This document shows, piece by piece, positions 1-5,474 of a stretch of 7,934 bases of DNA. Source of the stretch: an uncultured Oscillibacter sp. GTDB lineage: Bacteria > Bacillota > Clostridia > Oscillospirales > Oscillospiraceae. The position numbers were made by a program, and so were the translations under genes. The number at the start of each line of letters is the position of its first letter. Position 1 is the first letter of the stretch. Under the pieces are notes generated by a model. The model was given only the letters and a program-made list of their open reading frames with translations, was not told the origin of the DNA and made no database searches. The DNA lies in NCBI GenBank assembly GCA_946183715.1, contig CAMHDB010000083.1, forward strand, positions 1 through 7,934. Reading direction: 5' to 3'.

Positions 1-97
1 TCCGGAGGCCGTTTTCGATGCCTTGCGTGAGGGCGTCGACGGCTTCCGGCTGGTCTCCGGAAAGGCGGTAGTCCGAAACCAGTTCAAAACGTGGCAT
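1..97 (-). CDS. uvrB: UvrB, excinuclease ABC subunit B (N-terminal fragment, cut by window edge)
   Basis: Only the first 32 codons are visible; the gene runs off the left edge. UvrB is the DNA-damage verification helicase subunit of the UvrABC nucleotide excision repair system. The fragment starts MPRFELVSDYRLSGDQPEAV and contains the SGDQPEA motif (residues 13-19), which near the N-terminus is a hallmark of UvrB and binds the adenine of ATP (a Q-motif-like element). The Walker A region would lie just beyond the edge. The ATG at 97-95 is the only possible start because a TGA lies in frame four codons upstream. A GGAG stands about 12 nt upstream, inside the end of the RadC-like gene, a rather long spacing. 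The gene overlaps the upstream RadC-like stop by 14 bp, so translational coupling is likely. The identification rests on a short but highly characteristic segment. Confidence 0.88.
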   Translation of the reverse strand, partial: MPRFELVSDYRLSGDQPEAVDALTQGIENGLR

Positions 98-791
98 AGC
101 TGATAATCACTCCATTCTTTTTCGGGCGCTTCTTGGAATCGGTCTCTGTCAGGGACACAAAGTCGTCGTCAGCGACGACGAGGTAGTCGCGAAACGACAC
201 CCGGATGATGTCCAGCGCGTCGCGGAACCTCTGCGACAGTGCGCGGTCGTTCTCCGAGAGCGTGGCGAGGCCCCCCGCCTGACGGCGGCAGATTGCCACG
301 TTGTCCGCCGCCGACTCCAGCGCGCCCTCAATGGCCGAACGAACCATTTCCTGTCCGGCCTCCGATATCGCGCGGCAGGAAAGGAAGGTGTCCCCGGAAA
401 GACAGAGCTCGTAGAACGCCTCCCGGGGCTGTCCGCGCACCAGTTCCATGAAGTAGCGTCCGATGTCCGGGACTGCCGCGAACGCGCCCGGACGGCTCTC
501 CATGCTTTCGAGAAACATTTGCCGCCCGGTCTGCCCGACAAGCGAGAGAAATACGGCGGTTGACTCGTTCAGTCCGCCCACGGTCTTTAGCTGGTTGACG
601 GACGAGGAGAGGACATTTCGCAGGGAATCGTATTTTCTCAAAATGACCTCCGCCCGGGCGTGGTTGTCGGCGCGCGGGGAGACGTAATAAAGCAACAGTT
701 CCAGCGTCTCCCCGGTGTCCAACGCCTCTATGCCGACTTCGATGAAGCGCTGTCGGATTTCCTCTAAACGGGTTCGGGGAATTTGTTCCAT
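84..791 (-). CDS. RadC-family (JAB/MPN-domain-like) protein with degenerate metal site
   Basis: A 235-aa protein with RadC architecture. Residues about 10-92 resemble the N-terminal helix-hairpin-helix region (RQRFIEVGIEAL, then LKTVGGLNEST), and residues about 105-215 match the C-terminal JAB/MPN domain. RadC proteins normally carry AHNHPSG followed by SxxD. Here the aligned segment at 167-174 reads ICRRQAGG, so both zinc-ligand histidines and the proline are gone, while S179 and D182 of the SxxD part remain. It probably keeps the fold without metalloprotease-type chemistry (inference). RadC function is unsettled even in canonical members, and the old repair assignment is doubtful. The ATG at 791-789 was chosen because AGGAGGGG sits 6 nt upstream; an open frame extends further but would run into divIVA. 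The C-terminus is basic (KKRPKKN). The end overlaps the uvrB start by 14 bp, placing it in a repair context. Confidence 0.78.
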   Translation of the reverse strand: MEQIPRTRLEEIRQRFIEVGIEALDTGETLELLLYYVSPRADNHARAEVILRKYDSLRNVLSSSVNQLKTVGGLNESTAVFLSLVGQTGRQMFLESMESRPGAFAAVPDIGRYFMELVRGQPREAFYELCLSGDTFLSCRAISEAGQEMVRSAIEGALESAADNVAICRRQAGGLATLSENDRALSQRFRDALDIIRVSFRDYLVVADDDFVSLTETDSKKRPKKNGVIISYATF

Positions 792-819
792 GGTCTCCCC
801 TCCTTTGCAATGCGGCAAA

Positions 820-865
820 CCGGAGAACGGGCAACCCCATTTCTGAAGTTGCCCGGCTTTTCCGG
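820..865 (-). other. Stem-loop between divIVA and the RadC-like gene
   Basis: On the transcribed strand an 8-bp perfect stem (CGGGCAAC pairing with GTTGCCCG, plus-strand arms 828-835 and 848-855) has a 12-nt loop. It is flanked by a second 5-bp helix (arms 820-824 and 861-865). No U-run follows, so it does not look like a standard intrinsic terminator. It occupies most of the 86-bp gap and ends about 20 nt before the Shine-Dalgarno of the RadC-like gene. It could separate division gene expression from repair gene expression or stabilise a processed mRNA end; that role is inferred. Confidence 0.5.
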
Positions 866-877
866 CTGATTTCGCGA

Positions 878-1444
878 CTAGTCCTTTTTGAGAGACTGCC
901 CAAACTTGAGTTCTTCCAGATGGGGCGCGGATTCCGCCGCGTCGGGTTCGGACGGCGCTTCGGCGTCGTCCTCTTCCGGAAGCGTCACGTTGACCTGCAT
1001 TTGGGGCAGTTGTTCGAGGAATTTCAGCTCCTGCGCGCACAGTTCCCGCCCGGAGGCGATGAAACGCGCCATTTCCGTGCGGGCCCGGCGCATACGCTCC
1101 TCCAACTCCGCCACTTCGCGGCGGCAGTCGTCGCGGCGCGCGAGGGCCTCGTCGCTGGCGTTGGCGAGGATTTCGTCGCGGCGCGTCTCGGCGTCTTTCA
1201 GGATTCCCTCGGCGGTTCTCTGCGCGGCGAGCAGGGCCGAACGCATGGCCTCCTCCGTGGCGCGGTACTCCTCTACTTTGTCGACCATGACTTTGAGTTT
1301 CGCTTTGAGCGTCGCGTTCTCCTTCTGGAGCGCGGCGTAGTCCTCGGAGACGCCTTCCAGAAATTCTCCCACGGCGGAGACAGAGTACCCGCCGAACAGG
1401 GCCTTGTTGAAAGTATGGCCGGAAATTTCCTGCGGTTTGAGCAT
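878..1444 (-). CDS. divIVA: DivIVA-family cell division/polarity protein
   Basis: A 188-aa DivIVA homologue, a cytoplasmic membrane-curvature-sensing scaffold that marks poles and septa in Gram-positive bacteria. The N-terminal lipid-binding domain (residues 1 to about 60) has the family pattern: MLKPQEISGHTF, then FGGYSVSAVGEFL at 17-29. Residues about 35-150 are rich in E, K, R, A and L with heptad spacing, indicating a long coiled coil. The tail (about 153-188) is acidic and proline-containing. F17 of the membrane-binding loop is present, but the neighbouring arginine of Bacillus subtilis DivIVA (R18) is glycine here. The ATG at 1444-1442 is preceded by AGAGAGGA about 10 nt upstream. It lies 36 bp after sepF, matching the sepF-divIVA neighbourhood of the Bacillota division cluster. 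The intervening YlmG/YlmH genes of B. subtilis are absent. Confidence 0.9.
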   Translation of the reverse strand: MLKPQEISGHTFNKALFGGYSVSAVGEFLEGVSEDYAALQKENATLKAKLKVMVDKVEEYRATEEAMRSALLAAQRTAEGILKDAETRRDEILANASDEALARRDDCRREVAELEERMRRARTEMARFIASGRELCAQELKFLEQLPQMQVNVTLPEEDDAEAPSEPDAAESAPHLEELKFGQSLKKD

Positions 1445-1480
1445 AGCTTGTTCTTCCTCTCTTTATTGGTGATTCGTCGG

Positions 1481-1927
1481 TCAGAAGTACAGGCCACTGC
1501 TTTCCAGTTCGTCAATCAAGTCCCCCTCGATTTCCACATGGTAGGGGGTGATTAAGTACGTGTTGGCGGCAATTTTCTTGATTTTGCCCTCCCCGGCGTA
1601 GGTCACGCCGGAGAGAAAGTCCAGAAGGCGCTTGGCCTCCTCCCGGGGCGTGGATTCCAGATTCAAAACCACCGTGCGGCGGCCTTTCAGGTGGTCGGCG
1701 ATTTCCACGGCGTTCTCGAAACGTTCCGGCTTCATCAGCATGACCTTTAACTCGGTGGTGGCGGGAATGCTGACCAGTTTGCCCCGGCGTTCCTCGCCTC
1801 TGGGGCGGCGTTCCTCATAGGAGCCGCGACCGCGCGTGTCGGTGTCCTCATCCTCGTAGTCGTCCGGGTACTCGTCCTCGTCGGCGTAGGGGTGAGTAAT
1901 CTTTTTCAGCTCCTCGAAGATGTTCAT
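1481..1927 (-). CDS. sepF: SepF, cell division protein (FtsZ membrane anchor)
   Basis: A 148-aa SepF, which tethers FtsZ polymers to the membrane and helps shape the septum in Gram-positive bacteria. The N-terminus (MNIFEELKKI) can form the short amphipathic membrane-binding helix. Residues about 14-49 form a highly charged, probably disordered linker, first acidic (DEDEYPDDYEDED) and then arginine-rich. The globular SepF core spans about 50-148, with KVMLMKPERFENAVEIADHL, TVVLNLE (85-91), RLLDFLSG (100-107) and ANTYLITP (121-128), all matching the family in order. The start ATG at 1927-1925 overlaps the yggS TGA (ATGA), so translational coupling with YggS is expected. This mirrors the ylmE-sepF pair of Bacillus. 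The length is normal for the family. Confidence 0.95.
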   Translation of the reverse strand: MNIFEELKKITHPYADEDEYPDDYEDEDTDTRGRGSYEERRPRGEERRGKLVSIPATTELKVMLMKPERFENAVEIADHLKGRRTVVLNLESTPREEAKRLLDFLSGVTYAGEGKIKKIAANTYLITPYHVEIEGDLIDELESSGLYF

Positions 1928-2634
1928 GACTGAGCCCCTCCTGTATCATAATGGCGCGCGCCGAAAATGGCCGTGCCCACACGGACCATCGTCGCCCCGG
2001 CGCGGACGGCGTCCTCGTAGTCGCCGCTCATGCCCATGGAAAGTTCCATAGGCACATTATGAAACAATTTTTCCCTGATGTCAACAGAAAGAGCGCGTAC
2101 TTCCCGAAAATAGCGCAAAGTTGAGGGTCTGTCGGCGTCAAAGGGGGGAATCGTCATGACGCCGCGCGTCCGGACATGGGGCAAAGTCAGGGACAGTTCC
2201 GCCGCGCGGAAGAGTTCAGCGGGGGCGAAACCGCTCTTTGCGGCCTCCCCGGCGATATTGACCTCTAAGAGAATCGGCTGTACGAGGTTGAGCGCGGCGG
2301 CGGCCTTCTCGATTTCCAGCAGGAGGGCCTCCGAGCCCACGGACTGTATCAGCGCGACCTGCCCGACGACCTGCCGGACTTTGTTCCTCTGCAAGTGGCC
2401 GATGAAGTGAAGCGGCGCGCCGTCGTAGGCGTGCTCGGAGAGTTTCGCGCGCATTTCCTGCACGCGGTTCTCGCCGAGGGCGTCGATTCCCGCCGCGACG
2501 GCCTCCCGACACGCGGCGGCGCCGTTCATCTTGCTGGCCCCCACCAGCGTAATGTCGCGGCCCGTCCGGCCCGTCTCGCGGGCGGCGGCGTCGATTCTCT
2601 CCCGAACCAGCGCGATGTTTTCCGCTATGGACAT
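1924..2634 (-). CDS. yggS: YggS/PLPBP family pyridoxal-phosphate homeostasis protein
   Basis: A 236-aa single-domain PLP-binding protein of the YggS/YlmE/PROSC family. It has the alanine-racemase-like TIM-barrel fold without the second racemase domain and acts in vitamin B6 and amino-acid homeostasis rather than as a known enzyme. Visible family motifs are the PLP lysine in LVGASK (K35), ALGENRVQE (52-60), HFIGHLQRNK (76-85), the strand LLEVNIAGEAAKSGF (122-136), MELSMGMSGDYEDAV (196-210, phosphate-binding region) and VRVGTAIFG at 217-225. The ATG at 2634 was chosen over an in-frame GTG at 2643 because the AAGGAG ribosome binding site overlaps that GTG and lies 8 nt before the ATG. It starts 32 bp after the HlyD-like gene and overlaps sepF by 4 bp. 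YlmE, its Bacillus counterpart, likewise lies just upstream of sepF. Confidence 0.94.
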   Translation of the reverse strand: MSIAENIALVRERIDAAARETGRTGRDITLVGASKMNGAAACREAVAAGIDALGENRVQEMRAKLSEHAYDGAPLHFIGHLQRNKVRQVVGQVALIQSVGSEALLLEIEKAAAALNLVQPILLEVNIAGEAAKSGFAPAELFRAAELSLTLPHVRTRGVMTIPPFDADRPSTLRYFREVRALSVDIREKLFHNVPMELSMGMSGDYEDAVRAGATMVRVGTAIFGARHYDTGGAQS

Positions 2635-2666
2635 GTTTCCCACTCCTTATTGTTCTTTCTCTACTC

Positions 2667-3935
2667 TCAGCGCGCCATGTCGCTCATTCCGCTGACGATT
2701 TTGCCGTCGTAGAGGTCGTGCGCGCGTACAATGACCTCATCCCCGGCGCGGAGGCGGAGGATGTCGGACGCCTCCGGCGCGGCCCGGACTAAAAGAAAGT
2801 CCTCCCCGGTGTAGAACACCTCCACGGGCTTGAAGCGGGCCTCCGTGCCCATGACGCAGTAGAGGCCCTGCCGCTTTTCGCCGCCCTCGTCGGCGGGGTC
2901 GAGAAGCCGGAGCGCCTCGCGGGGCACCCGCAAGCCCTCCCGACTGCCGAAGACAAGCGACGCCTTCTGGCGGCGGAGTAAGGTCACGTCCGACAGGTAC
3001 TCCTTACAGCGCAGTACGACGACGGCGCGCCCGTTTTCCTCGCCGCCGACCATGTAGAGGTCTACCGGAAAATCCCGGTCGAGGCCCCGCGTGAAGCGCA
3101 GAATCAGCGAAGCCGTCGCGGCGCGGGTACGCAGTTCCTCCACGCTCTCCATAGGCAGTACGGCGGCGTAGTACCAGTAATCGCCGTAGACCATCTTCCC
3201 GGCGGGGGAAATGGCGCGTTCGTCGGGGTCAAGCGCCGCGAAAGTTGAGGGCGTCAATTGCGGGAGTGTGGCGGGCGTCAGAATCGCCTCGTAGCCGTCC
3301 GTGACAGACGAGTACAGCCCCGAGCGCGTCGCCGTGATTTTACGTACTTCCCGCTCCGCGCGTTTCTGTAGGGATTCCAGCGCGCTTTCCAGTTCGCCGA
3401 TTTCCATGTCGAGGTTGTCCAAGTCGGCGGGGGTGTAGTCGCGCTTCAAAATCATCGTGCGCAACTGCGCGCCCTGTTCGCGGGCGCGGTCGAGGCGGTC
3501 TGCCGACAGCGCGGCGCGGTATTGCAGGAGCGTCTCGAAAATCTCCCCGTCCATCCGCGACGAGACCTCCGCGCCCGTGGCGGTGTCCCGCGCGTAGCGC
3601 AACTGTTCCAAACGGCGCTCTACGGCGTCGGTCTCCGTCTGCATGCCCAGCGCGGCCTCGTCGGCGTAGACCTGCGCGACGGTGCCGTTGACCGACACCC
3701 GCTCGCCCTCCCCGCGTCCGGAACGCACGAAAGTTCCGTCGTCCGCCGAAAGCGCGGCCTCCTCCCGGACGACAACGCCGTTGAGTTCTACGCTCTCCTC
3801 GAAGCGGTAGAGCCAGACGACGGTCGTCGAAAAGGGGTCGTTGAAGTAGCGGTAGGTCTGGATTCCGAAGTAGGCGGACGACAACAGCACCAGAAGCCCC
3901 AACAGGATACGGAAGGCCCAGCGGCGTGTGTTCAT
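2667..3935 (-). CDS. HlyD-like membrane-anchored adaptor protein
   Basis: A 422-aa protein resembling HlyD/membrane-fusion-type adaptors found near yggS-sepF in clostridia. A single N-terminal membrane segment (about 8-24, RILLGLLVLLSSAYFG) after a basic MNTRR implies a signal anchor with the bulk outside the membrane. Residues about 45-92 (SVELNGVVVREEAAL, then GTVAQVYA) look like the first half of a barrel-sandwich/lipoyl-like domain. Residues about 100-200 are a helical, coiled-coil-prone hairpin rich in E, L, R and D. ITATRSGLYSSVTDGYE (200-216) is the returning lipoyl half, and beta-rich domains follow to about 405. The ATG has AGAGAGGTG upstream. No ABC ATPase, permease or outer-membrane partner lies nearby, and the position beside division genes suggests an envelope or septal role (inference). 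The exact function is unknown. Confidence 0.72.
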   Translation of the reverse strand: MNTRRWAFRILLGLLVLLSSAYFGIQTYRYFNDPFSTTVVWLYRFEESVELNGVVVREEAALSADDGTFVRSGRGEGERVSVNGTVAQVYADEAALGMQTETDAVERRLEQLRYARDTATGAEVSSRMDGEIFETLLQYRAALSADRLDRAREQGAQLRTMILKRDYTPADLDNLDMEIGELESALESLQKRAEREVRKITATRSGLYSSVTDGYEAILTPATLPQLTPSTFAALDPDERAISPAGKMVYGDYWYYAAVLPMESVEELRTRAATASLILRFTRGLDRDFPVDLYMVGGEENGRAVVVLRCKEYLSDVTLLRRQKASLVFGSREGLRVPREALRLLDPADEGGEKRQGLYCVMGTEARFKPVEVFYTGEDFLLVRAAPEASDILRLRAGDEVIVRAHDLYDGKIVSGMSDMAR

Positions 3936-3976
3936 GTCCTGTCACCTCTCTGTCTTTACTCGTAAGGTTCATAAGT

Positions 3977-3996
3977 CCGGAGCGTGGCCGCTCCGG
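3977..3996 (-). other. Perfect GC-rich hairpin between hfq and the HlyD-like gene
   Basis: CCGGAGCG and CGCTCCGG form an 8-bp perfect stem with a 4-nt loop on the transcribed strand, beginning about 20 nt after the hfq stop. The sequence that follows is ACTTATGAACC, without a U-run, so it is not a convincing intrinsic terminator. It may act as a 3' stability or processing structure, a weak attenuator, or a barrier before the HlyD-like cistron. Confidence 0.5.
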
Positions 3997-4015
3997 GATG
4001 TAGGCGCGGGTCGTC

Positions 4016-4252
4016 TTACAGGAAAGCGTGGTCTTCCGTCAGGTCGATGGGCCGGGACGGGGCGATGGTGGAAATGGCGTGCTTGTAAATCATCTGCTGA
4101 CGGCCCTCGCTGTCGAGAATCACGGCGCAGGCGTCGAAGCCCGTGATGATTCCCCGCATCTGGAACCCGTTCATCAGGAACATCGTGACGGGCACCCTGT
4201 CCCGCCGCGCGCGGATGAGGAAGAGTTCCTGTAAATTCGCCTTGTTCTGCAT
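4016..4252 (-). CDS. hfq: Hfq, RNA chaperone
   Basis: A 78-aa Hfq, an Sm-like protein that forms hexameric rings and mediates sRNA-mRNA pairing or RNA stability. The full Sm fold is visible: N-terminal helix NLQELFLIRARRDRVPV (6-22), Sm1 strands VTMFLMNGFQMRGIITGFD (22-40) and the Sm2 motif YKHAISTIAPSR (56-67). RNA-contacting positions are present: Q8 on the proximal face, F39-D40, K57-H58, and a lateral-rim patch RRDR at 16-19 close to the RRER of E. coli Hfq. The C-terminal tail is very short (about 11 residues, acidic), typical of Gram-positive Hfq. AAGGAG lies 8 nt before the ATG. It follows miaA by 81 bp, the same order as in enterobacteria. Hairpins stand on both sides of the gene. No odd residues are seen in the core. 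Confidence 0.96.
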   Translation of the reverse strand: MQNKANLQELFLIRARRDRVPVTMFLMNGFQMRGIITGFDACAVILDSEGRQQMIYKHAISTIAPSRPIDLTEDHAFL

Positions 4253-4278
4253 ATCTATCGCTCCTTTGTCTGTGTGCT

Positions 4279-4298
4279 GGCCCGCGCGGCGCGCGGCC
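4279..4298 (-). other. GC-rich hairpin just upstream of the hfq ribosome binding site
   Basis: Arms GGCC/GGCC and GCGC/GCGC (plus-strand 4279-4282 with 4295-4298, and 4284-4287 with 4291-4294) form an eight-pair stem with one bulged base and a 3-nt loop. It ends about 12 nt before the hfq Shine-Dalgarno. In a GC-rich genome such a short stem could be fortuitous, so confidence is low. Confidence 0.35.
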
Positions 4299-4304
4299 CC
4301 TGAA

Positions 4305-4329
4305 CGCGGACAGTACAGTTTTGTCCGCG
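4305..4329 (-). other. Perfect 8-bp stem-loop immediately after the miaA stop
   Basis: CGCGGACA pairs with TGTCCGCG around a 9-nt loop, starting 4 nt after the miaA TAA on the transcribed strand. The downstream sequence is TTCAGGGG, lacking a U-run, so intrinsic termination is unlikely to be efficient. The position suggests an intercistronic structure that protects the miaA mRNA end or modulates readthrough into hfq; this role is inferred. Confidence 0.5.
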
Positions 4330-4333
4330 GCCT

Positions 4334-5275
4334 TTAGCATACGCCATTCGCCCGGAGGAAATTTGTCGAAGCGTCGACGACCTCCGAAAAATCCTGCCCC
4401 TCCCGGCGTTCCAGCCAGTGCAAGTCCGGATTGCGCCGGAACCACGTCAGTTGACGCTTTGCGTACTGCCGGGTGCGGAGTTTCACTTCCTCAACGCCTT
4501 CCTGTAAAGTCTTTTCCCCGTCCAGTACGGGCAGGAGTTCCTTGTAGCCGATAGCCTGCAGCGCGGTGGCGTCGCGCGGCACGCGCCCCAACAGCGCCCG
4601 GACTTCTTCCAGTAAGCCCGCCTCCATCATGCGGTCTACACGGCGGTCGAGGGCGGCTTTCATCTCCGCGCGGTCGCTGTAGCGCAGTCCGAGCCAGACG
4701 GCCCGGTAGCGCGGCGGGAGGGCCCGCGTGGCGAGATTGTGCGCCGTGATAGTCCGCCCGGTCTCCCGGTAGACCTCCAGCGCGCGGAGTACGCGCTTCT
4801 CGTCGGCGGGGTGAATCCGCGCGGCGGCGTCGGGGTCTACTTCGCGCAGTTGGGCCAACAGCGGCCCGATTCCGTCGCGGCGTAATTCGGCTTCCAGTTC
4901 GCGCCGGACTTCGCCGCCGCTCCGCCCGGGCGCGAATCCGCCCTGACGGAGAAGGGCTTCCATCCAAAGCCCCGTGCCGCCCACCAGAAACGGACGCTTC
5001 CCACGGGACAGAATATCGTCGACAATCGGCGCGGCGGCCTCGACGTAGCGCGCTACCGACCACGACTCCGACGGCTCCGCGACGGCAATCATGTAATGGG
5101 GGATACCCCGTGTTTCCCCGGGCGTCGGCGCGGCGGAACCGATGGACATGCCCCGGTAAATCTGCATGGAGTCGGCGGAGACCACTTCCCCGTTGAAACG
5201 TTCCGCCAGCAGGACGCCCAGCGCGGTCTTGCCGCACCCGGTCGGCCCCGTGACACAGACAATCGGCTCAGGCAT
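4334..5275 (-). CDS. miaA: MiaA, tRNA dimethylallyltransferase
   Basis: A 313-aa MiaA, which transfers the dimethylallyl group from DMAPP to N6 of adenosine 37 in tRNAs reading UNN codons, giving i6A. Visible family motifs, in order, are the P-loop GPTGCGKT (10-17), SADSMQIYRGM (33-43, with catalytic Asp35 and substrate-binding Ser36), GIPHYMI (57-63), GGTGLWMEAL (99-108), DEKRVLRALEVY (158-169), LQAIGYKEL (239-247) and the C-terminal RTRQYAKRQLTWFR (267-280). Length and order are normal, so the gene looks intact. The ATG at 5275 has AAAGGGGG about 6 nt upstream; a weak ACGG/CCGT pairing could enclose that site. The gene lies 162 bp after mutL in an AT-rich gap with promoter-like elements and is followed by hfq, so it may start its own transcript as well as being read from mutL. 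Confidence 0.96.
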   Translation of the reverse strand: MPEPIVCVTGPTGCGKTALGVLLAERFNGEVVSADSMQIYRGMSIGSAAPTPGETRGIPHYMIAVAEPSESWSVARYVEAAAPIVDDILSRGKRPFLVGGTGLWMEALLRQGGFAPGRSGGEVRRELEAELRRDGIGPLLAQLREVDPDAAARIHPADEKRVLRALEVYRETGRTITAHNLATRALPPRYRAVWLGLRYSDRAEMKAALDRRVDRMMEAGLLEEVRALLGRVPRDATALQAIGYKELLPVLDGEKTLQEGVEEVKLRTRQYAKRQLTWFRRNPDLHWLERREGQDFSEVVDASTNFLRANGVC

Positions 5276-5324
5276 ACGGGCCCCCTTTCCGTGCGTGATA
5301 TGTATGGACAGACTTCATGAGAAT

Positions 5325-5336
5325 ATTTCGCGAAAT
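5325..5336. repeat. 12-bp perfect palindrome in the miaA upstream region
   Basis: ATTTCGCGAAAT is fully self-complementary and lies 49 bp upstream of the miaA start, within the AT-rich gap. It could be an operator half-site pair or part of an RNA structure. No match to a named regulator is claimed. Confidence 0.4.
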
Positions 5337-5351
5337 CGGCGGATTTTTTTG

Positions 5352-5383
5352 GGGTCGCGCCGGAAAAATTTTCAGCGCGGCCC
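5352..5383 (-). other. Imperfect stem-loop in the mutL-miaA gap
   Basis: GGGCCGCGC and GCGCGACCC (plus-strand arms 5375-5383 and 5352-5360) pair at eight of nine positions with one internal mismatch, around a 14-nt loop containing GAAAATTTTTC. On the transcribed strand it is followed by an A-run rather than a U-run; on the plus strand the T-run precedes the stem. It is therefore not a terminator in either direction. It would lie in the long leader of any transcript starting at the end of mutL. Confidence 0.4.
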
Positions 5384-5384
5384 G

Positions 5385-5474
5385 AAAACTAGAGATTGCG
5401 CAATTGAAATGCACGCTCCGCCATACGCCACGGCATTTTATACCCTTTTGAAGAGTTTTTCAATCTCTAATTTT
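5385..5474 (-). repeat. 14-bp inverted repeat bracketing the mutL stop codon
   Basis: AAAATTAGAGATTG (transcribed strand, 5474-5461, within the last mutL codons) is complementary to CAATCTCTAGTTTT (5398-5385, downstream of the stop). In RNA all 14 pairs form, one being G-U, and nine consecutive Watson-Crick pairs are perfect. The 62-nt loop holds the mutL TAA. The arm overlaps the -35-like element described separately. No U-run follows. It may be a 3' end structure of mutL mRNA or a regulatory element of the following transcript. Confidence 0.5.
5435..5463 (-). promoter_or_regulatory. Candidate sigma-A-type promoter for miaA-hfq
   Basis: On the minus strand TTGAAA (5463-5458) and TAAAAT (5440-5435) are separated by exactly 17 nt, each matching the sigma-70/sigma-A consensus at five of six positions. 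The elements lie at the end of mutL, the -10 overlapping its stop codon, in an AT-rich island of otherwise GC-rich DNA. Initiation here would leave a leader of roughly 150 nt before miaA. No extended -10 TG is seen. Prediction only. Confidence 0.45.

Noticed and set aside
792..1040. N-terminal extension of the RadC-like frame into divIVA
   Set aside because: The extension overlaps divIVA coding sequence, is rich in R, G and A, and the start at 791 has a strong AGGAGG site.
2635..2643. GTG start for yggS three codons upstream
   Set aside because: The ribosome binding site AAGGAG overlaps this GTG, so the ATG at 2634 is the workable start.
5341..5383. Intrinsic terminator between mutL and miaA
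   Set aside because: The stem is followed by A residues on the coding strand, and on the plus strand the T-run comes before the stem, so neither direction fits hairpin plus U-run.
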